Shown piece by piece: positions 1-6,874 of a stretch of 8,125 nt of DNA. Location of the stretch: assembly GCA_964408235.1 (NCBI GenBank), contig CAYOYN010000015.1:1-8125 (forward strand), written 5' to 3'. The stretch comes from SICU01 sp964408235. Lineage in GTDB: Archaea > Nanobdellota > Nanobdellia > Pacearchaeales > GW2011-AR1. The position numbers were made by a program, and so were the translations under genes. The notes under the pieces were generated by a model. That model ran no database searches, was not told the DNA's origin, and worked only from the letters and a program-made list of their open reading frames with translations. Each line of letters starts with the position of its first letter. The stretch's first letter is position 1.

Positions 1-30
1 CTTTAAAACAGAATTCTAACAAGTAATAAT
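1..30 (+). promoter_or_regulatory. TATA-type promoter of prf1, predicted leaderless start
   Basis: A TATA-like element TTTAAAA lies at 2-8, centred 26 bases before the A of the ATG at 31. In archaea transcription usually starts about 25-27 bases after the TATA centre, so the mRNA is expected to begin at or next to the start codon. There is no GGAG/GGTG-type Shine-Dalgarno sequence in 9-30, which agrees with a leaderless message. The upstream BRE would lie outside the window, so only part of the promoter can be judged. Confidence 0.6.
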
Positions 31-1125
31 ATGAATGATAAAGAAAAACTAAAGCTTCAAGAACAAATTGAAGAATTGGAAAGTGTCAGAGGAAGACATA
101 CAGAACTAGTGACGGTAATGATTCCAGTAGATTTTAATATTCATTCTGTAACTAAACAACTTGAATCAGAACGTTCTACCGCAGAAAATATCAAATCAAA
201 AGCAACTCGTTCAGCTGTAACAGACTCAATAGACATGATAATTCGCTTCCTAAAGGGAACTAAATCAACTCCTACAAATGGCTTAGCCCTATATGCAGGA
301 AATGTTTCAGAAAAAGAAGGAATTTCAGATATTAAATTGTGGGCAATAGAACCACCTAAACCCCTTAGAGTAAGAATGTATCGTTGCGACCAGATTTTTG
401 TTACAGAACCACTTCGTGACATGCTACAAACAGATGAGGTCTATGCACTTATAGTAATTGATAGGCAAGAAGCAACATTAGGATTATTAGAAGGAAAGCA
501 AATTAAAGTGCTCAGACATTTAACTTCCGGAGTTCCTTCTAAAGTTAGGGCAGGAGGACAATCAGCTCAAAGATTCCATAGAATAACTGAAGGCCTAGCA
601 AAAGAATTCTTTAGAAGAACTGCAGAAGCAGCAAAGGAATTATTTTTTGATCTCCCAAGATTAAAAGGAATTTTAGTAGGAGGCCCAATTCCTACGAAAG
701 AAGAATTTTTAGAAGATGGAAATTTAGTCACAAAATTAAAAGAAAAAGTAATAGCTGTAAAAGATATAGGTTATGTCGACGAACATGGATTAAAATTACT
801 AGTAGAAGCATCTCAAACAGACATAGCAGAACAAGAAATAATAAAAGAAAAGAAAATAATAGAGGAATTCTTTATGACCTTAGGAAAATATTCTGAAAAA
901 GCTGCATACGGGGAAGAAAAAACAAAAATCGCCCTGGAAAGAGGCGCAGTAAATAAGTTATTACTTTCAAACAAATTAGAAAAAGGTAAAATTGCTGAAT
1001 TTGAGAGGTTAGCCATAGATATGGGTTCTGAAGTAATACTTATTTCGACTGAAACCCCAGAAGGAGACCAATTCTTTAATATCACTAAAGGGTTTGGTGC
1101 AATTCTAAGATTCCAGATAGAATAA
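31..1125 (+). CDS. prf1: Peptide chain release factor subunit 1 (aRF1/eRF1 family), short form
   Basis: This cytoplasmic class I release factor recognises all three stop codons in the ribosomal A site and triggers peptidyl-tRNA hydrolysis. In archaea it is known to work with aEF1A and the recycling ATPase ABCE1. Three diagnostic motifs are visible. NIKS (residues 53-56) and YRCDQIF (117-123, the YxCxxxF motif) lie in the stop-codon-reading N domain. AGGQSAQRF (174-182), the catalytic GGQ loop, lies in the middle domain. Domain 3 runs from about 270 and ends in GFGAILRF. NIKS and GGQ together exclude the paralog Pelota. The start at 31 is the first standard one, because an in-frame TAA lies at 4-6. 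At 364 residues it is about 40-50 shorter than the archaeal aRF1s I know. The gap falls near residues 311-321, where the Cys-bearing minidomain normally sits; only one Cys (119) remains. It converges with the surface-protein gene and has no functional link to it. Confidence 0.97.
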   Translation: MNDKEKLKLQEQIEELESVRGRHTELVTVMIPVDFNIHSVTKQLESERSTAENIKSKATRSAVTDSIDMIIRFLKGTKSTPTNGLALYAGNVSEKEGISDIKLWAIEPPKPLRVRMYRCDQIFVTEPLRDMLQTDEVYALIVIDRQEATLGLLEGKQIKVLRHLTSGVPSKVRAGGQSAQRFHRITEGLAKEFFRRTAEAAKELFFDLPRLKGILVGGPIPTKEEFLEDGNLVTKLKEKVIAVKDIGYVDEHGLKLLVEASQTDIAEQEIIKEKKIIEEFFMTLGKYSEKAAYGEEKTKIALERGAVNKLLLSNKLEKGKIAEFERLAIDMGSEVILISTETPEGDQFFNITKGFGAILRFQIE

Positions 1126-1140
1126 AAATTTTATAAAAAA
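1126..1140. terminator. AT-only convergent intergenic gap, probable U-tract terminators
   Basis: Only 15 bases separate the stop codon of prf1 from the stop of the giant minus-strand gene, and all are A or T. Reading the minus strand gives T6 directly after the TAA, then more T-rich sequence running into the end of prf1. This fits the stemless oligo-U terminators described in archaea. On the plus strand there is only T4 at 1129-1132, so the terminator for prf1 is weaker or lies inside the neighbour's 3' end. Confidence 0.5.
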
Positions 1141-4100
1141 TTAATAAGAATTTCCAGATGTTGAAGAAGGAACCACTTTAGCAAGATCATTAAACTTCTT
1201 TCTTCCCATCAAATCTCTCAAAATTATTGTTGAGATGAAGACAATTCCGCCAATCAAAGCAACAAGGACTGTCCAAAATACAATTCTTATTTCAAGAACT
1301 TTTTCCAAAGGAGTTTCTACATTATTAGATAGATCATCATTTGTATCATCAATTAGTTGATTTTCATCTAACTCAGAGACATCGTTTAGGCTAAAACAAC
1401 CCTTATCTGCAGGATAATCAACTAATCCATCTCCATCATTATCTTTCTTATCATTACATTGTGCAAGATTGGTAACTGGTCTTGGAGAACCTCCGCCTCC
1501 ACCACCGCCTCCCCCTGAAGAACCTCCAGATGATCCACCAGAACTTCCTCCAGTAGTTCCACTAGAAGGAGATCCACAATCAGAAGGACATGTAGTCTGA
1601 GATTCTAAGAGAGAACAATAAGAGTCACCGCAAGAAGCCTGCGCAGCACTATATTCACTAAATCCTGAAACCCTCATCGTAAATATTCCTCCAGAATAAG
1701 TTAAATCATCACATTGAGTCGCAGGACATACAATTTGTTGAGTTCCAGAAAGAACCATTGGAGTCACATCACTATATGTAAGACCTTCTAAGGTAACTAC
1801 TGCGGGTTTATTTAATTCAGGGTTATTAACAGAATCTACCCTAACTAAATTATTAGATATGTCCACTGCATTATTCAAATTCAAAGACTGATGAACTCCA
1901 GAAACTAATCTTAAAACTGAAACAGGTTCAATAAATTGAACAGATCCAAATCCAGAAATTCCTAAGTTTAAGCCATCAACTGCATTCAAATCAAAGACTG
2001 ATAAAAAGTTTGTAGTTGAAGAAGAAGTAAACTCAGTTGCAATAGGCAATGGACAACCATTCAATGGTCCTACAACAGTACCAGAAGGAGTACTAGGACA
2101 TACATCTATCGAATCTGGAACAGAATCGCAATCTTGATCAGGACTACAAGTAGGACTAGGGAATGCAGTTGAAGAATAACATAATCCTACCGGAGGAGAA
2201 CAAGATGGATTAACTTGACAATCATTATTAAGTAAACAAGATCCTCCAAAATTACACAAGAAACCAGCAGGACCGCATATCGGACCACCACCATTTAGAC
2301 AAGTTTCATGATTATCTTGAACACCATTAGTACAATCTGCGATGGTTCCAATAACCCCATCTAAATTAATTAAAGTTTGATGAGCGACTCCTGTAACTTG
2401 AGAAACTGCATTAATATTAAGGACATAATCTTGATCACTAATAGTCCCGAGTTCTACATGTATATCTACAGTACAAACAGGAGTAGTTCCAGCTCCGGAT
2501 GGAGTACATCTGTCAGGACCCACAAAAGTCACAGTAGCTTCAGGAATATTTGGAACAGTAATAACTATTTCTTCTTGAGTCATATCTATATAAGTTGAAA
2601 GACTTATTTCAGCATCAAAAGAATAACCGCTAGCAACAGTAACTGTAGAAGGATTAACATCCATTACATAATCAAAAGGATAATTCCACGTTAATATAGC
2701 CGGATTTGAGGAAGATGCACCATCACCACTAACCACCACTACGTTTAATTGACCAGATAATGCAATAGCAGGAATAAGTGCTTGAATTTGATTAGAGTTA
2801 ACATAACTACTCAAATAAGTGAAATCAACACCATTTGCAAGCAAGAAGTAACCAGGATCAAAATCGAAACCATTTATAGTTACTAGATTATCAACATTAT
2901 TGTAAATCAAATTAGGGACTAATGAAGTTATAGTGGGATTAGAATCAAAAATCAAACTAACAGAGTTAGAAGAAAGTCCGGATCCAGGATTAAGAACCGT
3001 TAAAGAATGTGACCCAACACTAAATTGTTCAGCATTAACTCCAAATGAAATAGAATTAGAAGTAATAATTAAAGAATTTGGAATAGAAACTCCATCGATC
3101 AAAACTTGCGCATTACTTGCGAAATATTGCCCGCCTATTGAAACAAAACTATCAGATCCCCAAGGCAATGTTACTGAAGATAATCCATTGATATTAGAAA
3201 TTATAGGGTTTTGTGAAATACAAGAACAAGAATTTGCATCTCCAATTTGGTCAGATGCGCAAACATTCCCAGTTGTCCAAGTTGCTCCGCATTGTCCAGA
3301 GATACAAGAGTAAGCCCCGGATCCTGCAGAAACACATCTATCTCCTGCACCAGAAGATTGAGGACCGACTCCATTAAAACATCCTAAAACCCAGTCACAA
3401 TTATTATCTGATTCGCAAGTCGAAGAAGAGGAATATCCAGAACAAGAACTAGCAAGAATTTGTATAGGAGAAGATTCTACATCAAGCCCAGAATTATAAG
3501 CGATATTTGTATCTATTAAACATCCAGCAGTTTGAGTTGTTCCAGGAGTTCCAGAAACAAGACAATTAAAGTTAACATTATTTCCAGATGCAGAAGCCTG
3601 CGGACAAAGAACGCCATTCAATGAACCATCAACTGCAACTGCTACATTAGGAACATCTGTAGAACAAACAAGATTGAGATTACTTCCGACTATCGCACTC
3701 AAAGGAACATTTGCTGAATTAATCCTTATAGCGCAATCAAAGTCTCCCTTAACAAGACCATTCCCACTACCAAAATAATCAAATTCCCCATTAGCATCAC
3801 AATCGTTGTTAATCCCATCACTACATAACCCTATTTCATTTAAGTTATATGCTGCATTGTTAGATTCATAATCTGTAGATGTGCAAGCAACAAATTCACC
3901 ATTGACACACTGAGCAACTGAGCCGGCACAAGCACCAAATTGATTAGCGCAAGGAGTAGTCTGAACACCATCAAGACAAGTAGTAGCTTCAACAGTAAAA
4001 GGAACCCAATTAGAATTAACTGGAGTAGGATTTAAATTAACATAAGAAATTTCATAGGTTGCAGCAGGAAATCCTTGAGGAACTAAAACTGATAAAGTAT

Positions 4101-6816
4101 TACCATCTATCCAATTACATAATTGAGTATCTAAAAATGAACAATAAGGAACTTCTATAGTACTACCTTGAAGCCTAGCAACTATAACAAACTGAGGATC
4201 AAAATTACTTCCAGAAAGAGTAATAGTTCTATCAATATTATGGCTAATAGGATCAGGAGATGCGCTACTCAATGTAGGAGGTTGTATTACGCTAATAGGA
4301 TAAGGATTAGATAATATCAAAGGTCCCGTAGCTGAAATAACCCCATATAGATTTACATATGCAAATTCATAATCTCCTGGAGTTGAAAGAGCAGCAGGCA
4401 CCTCAAAACTCATAGTATTTGAATCAATAAATAAACAAGTAGTAGGGTTATTCAAATAATCACACCAAGGGATCCAATTTGTAGTTCCAACAACCCTCAT
4501 AACAATTGCAAGTTCTGGAACAAAATTACTTCCGCTAACCGTAACAGTAGCATCTTGATTATCTATAACTTGTAAAGGAGATATAGAAGATACAATAGGA
4601 GTTAAATGTAAAGTTCTTCCAGAAACAACAGAACTAAATGCAGAGCTACCAAGAGCATTATAAGAAGAAATTCTATAATCATAGAAAGTATTTGGAATTA
4701 AACTTAGAGAGGTATAAGAATTTACGTCTTGTCCAAGATTAACATTCTGCCAAACAGAATCAGTAGACAATTTATATTCTAAAACATAACCATCTTCATC
4801 CAAAACATTTTCCCAAGAAATTTGAAGAGAATCAGAAGAAAGAGGAGTAACTGAAAGGGAAGAAGGAATATTTGGAACTTGTTCATCAACTAAACCATCA
4901 CAGTCATTATCTAACCCATCCACTATATTTGTTTCAGATACTTGATAATTAGAGTTATGAGCAAGATAAACAGAAGCGTCACAGCCATTTCTCATCTCAC
5001 AAATATCTGTAGCTCCAGCACAAACTCCTTGTTGTAGGGGACAATTGTAACTTTGGCCCTCAACAGGACAAACATTTCCTGCAGTCCAAACAACTCCATA
5101 ATTACCCCTATAAGCATCCCACATATCCCTGAATGCTGGATACCAACCACCCATCCAACTCTGAATATCTCCGTTAACTAAGTAAGGACCATTCAAATCT
5201 GTCGCTTCCATATATCTATCGGTATATGCAAACAATTCAGGGGAATTCCAATCTGCAACTAAACCCATTATATGAGAGGCAAGAATATAACTATTCCAAG
5301 TAGTAGCTGTATCTGTATAACGTGTAGGTGCAGCCAAAACAGCCCAATCAGAATTATCTGAAGCAGGATTTGAATAGTGAGAGATTCCATATTCAGGCAT
5401 TCCAATATCTAAAGAAGTATATCCCCCATAACCGCAATTTATTCCTCCAGCAGAACAATAATTACTATGAACCAACAAGTCCTTAGTTATACTATATCCA
5501 CTAGCTTGTGGAGCATAACTCTGTACTAAGAAAGTCTGATCTTTTTCAGAGAAATAATTATCGCTGTTGGAACTAGGAGGATCTCTAGCAACATTAGTCA
5601 TCTGAGAATCTCCTAAAAGATGTCCTGCAAATAATATAGGGAACAATCTCCCAAGACCTAATCCAGTTAAACCATACCATGGAGCATGATCATAAGTTAT
5701 CCCAAGGAAAGAATCTGTATATACCCCGGTCTGATGAACTGCATTAAAGTCAATACCATACTGAATAAGAGAAATTACTAAAGGTTCCTTTTGAGAGTTT
5801 GTATAATCTCCTACATTAACAATCAAAGAAGCTAAACCAATATCATTAGCATTAAATTGACCATAACCATTAGCATTATCTCCTGCAACAAGAGCTTGAT
5901 TAGGCCAATAAGTAAGTTGTAAGTTTGGTCTTTGTATATGCCTGTTAACGTCAGAAATAGAATAAGAGAGAAGGGATGGTGTAGCGTCCACTGTTCCAAG
6001 AAGACCAAAATTAATTTGGTCAAATGAAAACTGAGGTCTCTTATCAACTCCTCCGATATAAGGAGGTCTAAAATAAAGACCGTGCGAAGGTTCTTCAAAA
6101 AGTATAGTTAAAACAGCAGTAGATTTTACAGGTCCTGCATTACAACGAGTTTCATAAGTTCCAGGAGCATCTGAAAATGTTTCCCAGCCGACAAATTCTC
6201 CAGACCCACAATTTGTAGTTTCAGGTTGACTTATTGTAGAAACAAGCGAAGCACCTGAAAAAGGATAAGAAGAAGAATCAAAAAAGATTGGATAAGTAGG
6301 CCTTAAATGCCCCTCATAATTTGGACCAGTAAAAGAACCCAAAGGCGGAGGAGATTGAGCAATAATACGATCATCAAATGGTTGACCTATAGTATTATCA
6401 AATATTGGATCAATCCAGTCCCCATTTCTAGCCGGAGAATCTGTAGGGTTAGGAGTCTTACTAACAACAGTTAGTGGCCCAACAACATACCAGTCACCAT
6501 TAACAAACTGTCCGCAAGGATATTCTGTATCAAAGGTCCAAGTTATTCCATATTGAGTTATCTCTCTGCAAGTTCCAGCAGGTTGTAAAAGAAGACCTTC
6601 AGAATTTTCAGAAACAACAGGGTTAACAAAGGGTGAAACTATTTTAGAAAATAGAGAATCTCCTAAATCATAATTTTTGGTCGAAGCTTCGCCAGTAGAA
6701 ATATAATTAGTAACACAAATCAAAGAACCACAATCTGAAGTATAATCAGTATAAAGAACAAAGGCAGAAAAAATAGCAAATGCAAGAACTAAAACAAAAA
6801 AACCATCTCTTTTCAT
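1141..6816 (-). CDS. Giant multidomain surface protein with C-terminal membrane anchor (1891 aa)
   Basis: A predicted cell-surface protein of unknown function. Residues 1-4 (MKRD) precede a hydrophobic signal/anchor (5-22). Residues 80-575 form a large unrecognised globular domain rich in Trp, Tyr and Gly. A Cys/metal-type cassette (583-645, ending DGLDNDCDGLVDE) and a fibronectin III-like domain (648-737, with W668 and YDYRISSYNALG) follow. Next come IPT/TIG-like domains 739-846 and 847-944, a second cassette (947-1028), an Ig-like stretch (about 1030-1120), a Cys-rich PSI-like knot (1125-1203) and IPT/TIG-like domains 1204-1290 and 1293-1380. A beta-rich domain (1381-1487), a Cys-rich stretch, a thrombospondin-3-like loop (DQDCDSVPD, 1560-1568) and a beta module (1593-1727) complete the ectodomain. 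The C terminus has CGDSYC...DCG (1729-1747), a Ser/Gly linker, the loop DNDGDGLVD (1792-1800), an acidic stalk, a membrane helix (about 1843-1866) and a GRKKF tail. The ATG at 6816 fits the TATA box. The protein contains no N-X-S/T sequon. Adhesion or glycan binding is plausible but unproven. Confidence 0.93.
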   Translation of the reverse strand: MKRDGFFVLVLAFAIFSAFVLYTDYTSDCGSLICVTNYISTGEASTKNYDLGDSLFSKIVSPFVNPVVSENSEGLLLQPAGTCREITQYGITWTFDTEYPCGQFVNGDWYVVGPLTVVSKTPNPTDSPARNGDWIDPIFDNTIGQPFDDRIIAQSPPPLGSFTGPNYEGHLRPTYPIFFDSSSYPFSGASLVSTISQPETTNCGSGEFVGWETFSDAPGTYETRCNAGPVKSTAVLTILFEEPSHGLYFRPPYIGGVDKRPQFSFDQINFGLLGTVDATPSLLSYSISDVNRHIQRPNLQLTYWPNQALVAGDNANGYGQFNANDIGLASLIVNVGDYTNSQKEPLVISLIQYGIDFNAVHQTGVYTDSFLGITYDHAPWYGLTGLGLGRLFPILFAGHLLGDSQMTNVARDPPSSNSDNYFSEKDQTFLVQSYAPQASGYSITKDLLVHSNYCSAGGINCGYGGYTSLDIGMPEYGISHYSNPASDNSDWAVLAAPTRYTDTATTWNSYILASHIMGLVADWNSPELFAYTDRYMEATDLNGPYLVNGDIQSWMGGWYPAFRDMWDAYRGNYGVVWTAGNVCPVEGQSYNCPLQQGVCAGATDICEMRNGCDASVYLAHNSNYQVSETNIVDGLDNDCDGLVDEQVPNIPSSLSVTPLSSDSLQISWENVLDEDGYVLEYKLSTDSVWQNVNLGQDVNSYTSLSLIPNTFYDYRISSYNALGSSAFSSVVSGRTLHLTPIVSSISPLQVIDNQDATVTVSGSNFVPELAIVMRVVGTTNWIPWCDYLNNPTTCLFIDSNTMSFEVPAALSTPGDYEFAYVNLYGVISATGPLILSNPYPISVIQPPTLSSASPDPISHNIDRTITLSGSNFDPQFVIVARLQGSTIEVPYCSFLDTQLCNWIDGNTLSVLVPQGFPAATYEISYVNLNPTPVNSNWVPFTVEATTCLDGVQTTPCANQFGACAGSVAQCVNGEFVACTSTDYESNNAAYNLNEIGLCSDGINNDCDANGEFDYFGSGNGLVKGDFDCAIRINSANVPLSAIVGSNLNLVCSTDVPNVAVAVDGSLNGVLCPQASASGNNVNFNCLVSGTPGTTQTAGCLIDTNIAYNSGLDVESSPIQILASSCSGYSSSSTCESDNNCDWVLGCFNGVGPQSSGAGDRCVSAGSGAYSCISGQCGATWTTGNVCASDQIGDANSCSCISQNPIISNINGLSSVTLPWGSDSFVSIGGQYFASNAQVLIDGVSIPNSLIITSNSISFGVNAEQFSVGSHSLTVLNPGSGLSSNSVSLIFDSNPTITSLVPNLIYNNVDNLVTINGFDFDPGYFLLANGVDFTYLSSYVNSNQIQALIPAIALSGQLNVVVVSGDGASSSNPAILTWNYPFDYVMDVNPSTVTVASGYSFDAEISLSTYIDMTQEEIVITVPNIPEATVTFVGPDRCTPSGAGTTPVCTVDIHVELGTISDQDYVLNINAVSQVTGVAHQTLINLDGVIGTIADCTNGVQDNHETCLNGGGPICGPAGFLCNFGGSCLLNNDCQVNPSCSPPVGLCYSSTAFPSPTCSPDQDCDSVPDSIDVCPSTPSGTVVGPLNGCPLPIATEFTSSSTTNFLSVFDLNAVDGLNLGISGFGSVQFIEPVSVLRLVSGVHQSLNLNNAVDISNNLVRVDSVNNPELNKPAVVTLEGLTYSDVTPMVLSGTQQIVCPATQCDDLTYSGGIFTMRVSGFSEYSAAQASCGDSYCSLLESQTTCPSDCGSPSSGTTGGSSGGSSGGSSGGGGGGGGGSPRPVTNLAQCNDKKDNDGDGLVDYPADKGCFSLNDVSELDENQLIDDTNDDLSNNVETPLEKVLEIRIVFWTVLVALIGGIVFISTIILRDLMGRKKFNDLAKVVPSSTSGNSY
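1219..1290 (-). other. C-terminal membrane-spanning helix of the giant protein
   Basis: Residues 1843-1866 are almost all aliphatic or aromatic and contain FWTVLVALIGG. They are followed by R1867 and then GRKKFNDL, a basic stop-transfer tail of about 25 residues. An acidic, Asn-rich stalk precedes the helix (about 1811-1838). The arrangement predicts an extracellular ectodomain with a short cytoplasmic tail. I see no PGF-type sorting motif, so direct membrane anchoring is the simplest reading. Confidence 0.85.
1486..1566 (-). repeat. Ser/Gly linker with a nine-glycine run
   Basis: Residues 1751-1777 consist of SSGG-type repeats followed by nine consecutive Gly (1768-1776), making a flexible, GC-rich spacer in an otherwise AT-rich gene. 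It separates the Cys knot CGDSYC...DCG from the Ca-type loop next to the membrane. The same position in the neighbouring paralog is filled by a purer SSGG repeat. The repeated codons make this a likely place for length change by slippage. Confidence 0.9.
2677..3207 (-). repeat. Tandem IPT/TIG-like domains 3 and 4 of the giant protein
   Basis: Residues 1204-1290 begin NPIISNINGLSSVTLPWGSD and contain SIGGQYFASNAQVLIDG. Residues 1293-1380 begin NPTITSLVP and contain TINGFDFDPGYFLLANG. Both follow the IPT/TIG plan: P-x-I-x-S opening, a 'v-x-I-x-G-x-x-F' strand, then a second half ending in strand-forming VVVSG or LTVLNPG. These immunoglobulin-fold domains usually act as spacers or in protein and glycan contacts. 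Domain calls rest on pattern recognition only. Confidence 0.7.
3733..3978 (-). repeat. Cys/metal-type cassette, copy B (degenerate)
   Basis: Residues 947-1028 of the giant protein repeat the layout of copies A and C: CLDGVQTTPC, GACAG, a Cys-spaced stretch, an acidic Tyr-containing segment, then SDGINNDCDANGEFD and a closing Cys (1028). The loop resembles the putative metal-binding motif of MopE-type proteins. It is degenerate: Asn replaces Asp at the first ligand position (1003), and ANG follows the last Asp where copies A and C have G. It sits between IPT/TIG domain 2 and an Ig-like stretch. Confidence 0.7.
3985..4602 (-). repeat. Tandem IPT/TIG-like domains 1 and 2 with matching Cys loops
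   Basis: Residues 739-846 and 847-944 align with one another: SISPLQVIDNQDATVTVSGS against SASPDPISHNIDRTITLSGS, then NFVPELAIVMR against NFDPQFVIVAR. Each then has a Cys pair, C785/C794 and C892/C900, followed by ID(S/G)NT(M/L)S and a Y-E-(F/I)-(A/S)-Y-V-N-L strand. They look like an internal duplication of one IPT/TIG-like domain carrying an extra, probably disulfide-closed loop that domains 3 and 4 lack. Confidence 0.75.
4882..5070 (-). repeat. Cys/metal-type cassette, copy A (intact loop)
   Basis: Residues 583-645 of the giant protein contain CPVEGQSYNCPLQQGVCAG, further spaced Cys, and the loop DGLDNDCDGLVDE with D636, D638, D640 and D644 in a D-x-D-x-D-G-x-x-D calcium-type pattern. The loop matches the putative metal-binding motif named after MopE. 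It closes the N-terminal globular domain and precedes the fibronectin III-like domain. CPLQQGVC is identical to the sequence in copy C of the neighbouring gene. Confidence 0.8.
5092..6579 (-). other. Unassigned N-terminal globular domain of the giant protein
   Basis: Residues 80-575 contain no domain I can name securely. Segments that look like a conserved core are WTFDTEYPCGQFVNGDWYVV (93-112), NDIGLASLIVNVGDYTNSQK (324-343), LIQYGIDF (350-357), GLGRLFPILFAGHLLGDSQM (387-406), ASHIMGLVADWNSPELFAYT (513-532) and FRDMWDAYRGNYG (562-574). I recall similar 'NGDYWVVGP', 'GRKWPILFAGLMLGD' and 'DRWM...MWDxYR' runs in large secreted bacterial proteins of unknown role. The helical, aromatic-rich second half could be an alpha/alpha-toroid glycan-acting fold, but this is inference from memory. 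It is the only non-modular part of the ectodomain, so it is the best candidate for the business end. Confidence 0.5.
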
Positions 6817-6853
6817 CCACGTAGAGATACAAAAGTCATTTATAAAGTTTGTT
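6817..6853 (-). promoter_or_regulatory. TATA-type promoter of the giant surface-protein gene, predicted leaderless
   Basis: On the minus strand a perfect palindromic TTTATAAA (6839-6846) is preceded by a BRE-like AACAAAC (6847-6853). The TATA centre is about 26 bases before the A of the ATG at 6816, so transcription should start at or next to the start codon. The bases directly before the ATG (CTACGTGG) hold no usable Shine-Dalgarno sequence. The spacing matches that seen for prf1. Confidence 0.7.
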
Positions 6854-6874
6854 CTAAAATTGAAAATATAAAAA
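6854..6874 (-). terminator. U-rich 3' end of the upstream surface-protein gene
   Basis: Directly after the TAA at 6875-6877 the minus strand reads TTTTTATATTTTCAATTTTA, with tracts of T5, T4 and T4 and no hairpin. This fits an archaeal oligo-U terminator. It abuts the BRE/TATA of the next gene, so termination and re-initiation are packed into 58 bases. Read-through into the giant gene cannot be excluded. Confidence 0.45.

Noticed and set aside
141..1085. Minus-strand open frames opposite prf1 (141-422 and 813-1085)
   Set aside because: They lie fully inside the aRF1 gene, opposite the conserved NIKS, YxCxxxF and domain-3 segments, and encode nothing recognisable.
31..1125. Pelota (aPelota, ribosome rescue) instead of aRF1
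   Set aside because: Pelota lacks the GGQ and NIKS motifs, and both are intact here.
1141..1300. Archaeosortase (PGF-CTERM-type) sorting signal
   Set aside because: A C-terminal helix and basic tail are present, but there is no PGF or similar tripeptide before the helix, and the tail is about 25 residues, longer than usual for such signals.
2933..3313. Plus-strand open frame of 126 codons inside the giant gene
   Set aside because: It is antisense to IPT/TIG and Cys-rich coding sequence whose minus-strand product is clearly domain-structured. Its own product shows no recognisable motif and it has no TATA box at the usual distance.
6751..6816. Archaeal type IV pilin-like signal at the giant protein's N terminus (KRDG followed by a hydrophobic helix)
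   Set aside because: The residues after Gly lack the Glu expected at position +5, and the protein is far larger and differently built than pilins. An ordinary signal peptide or anchor is more likely.
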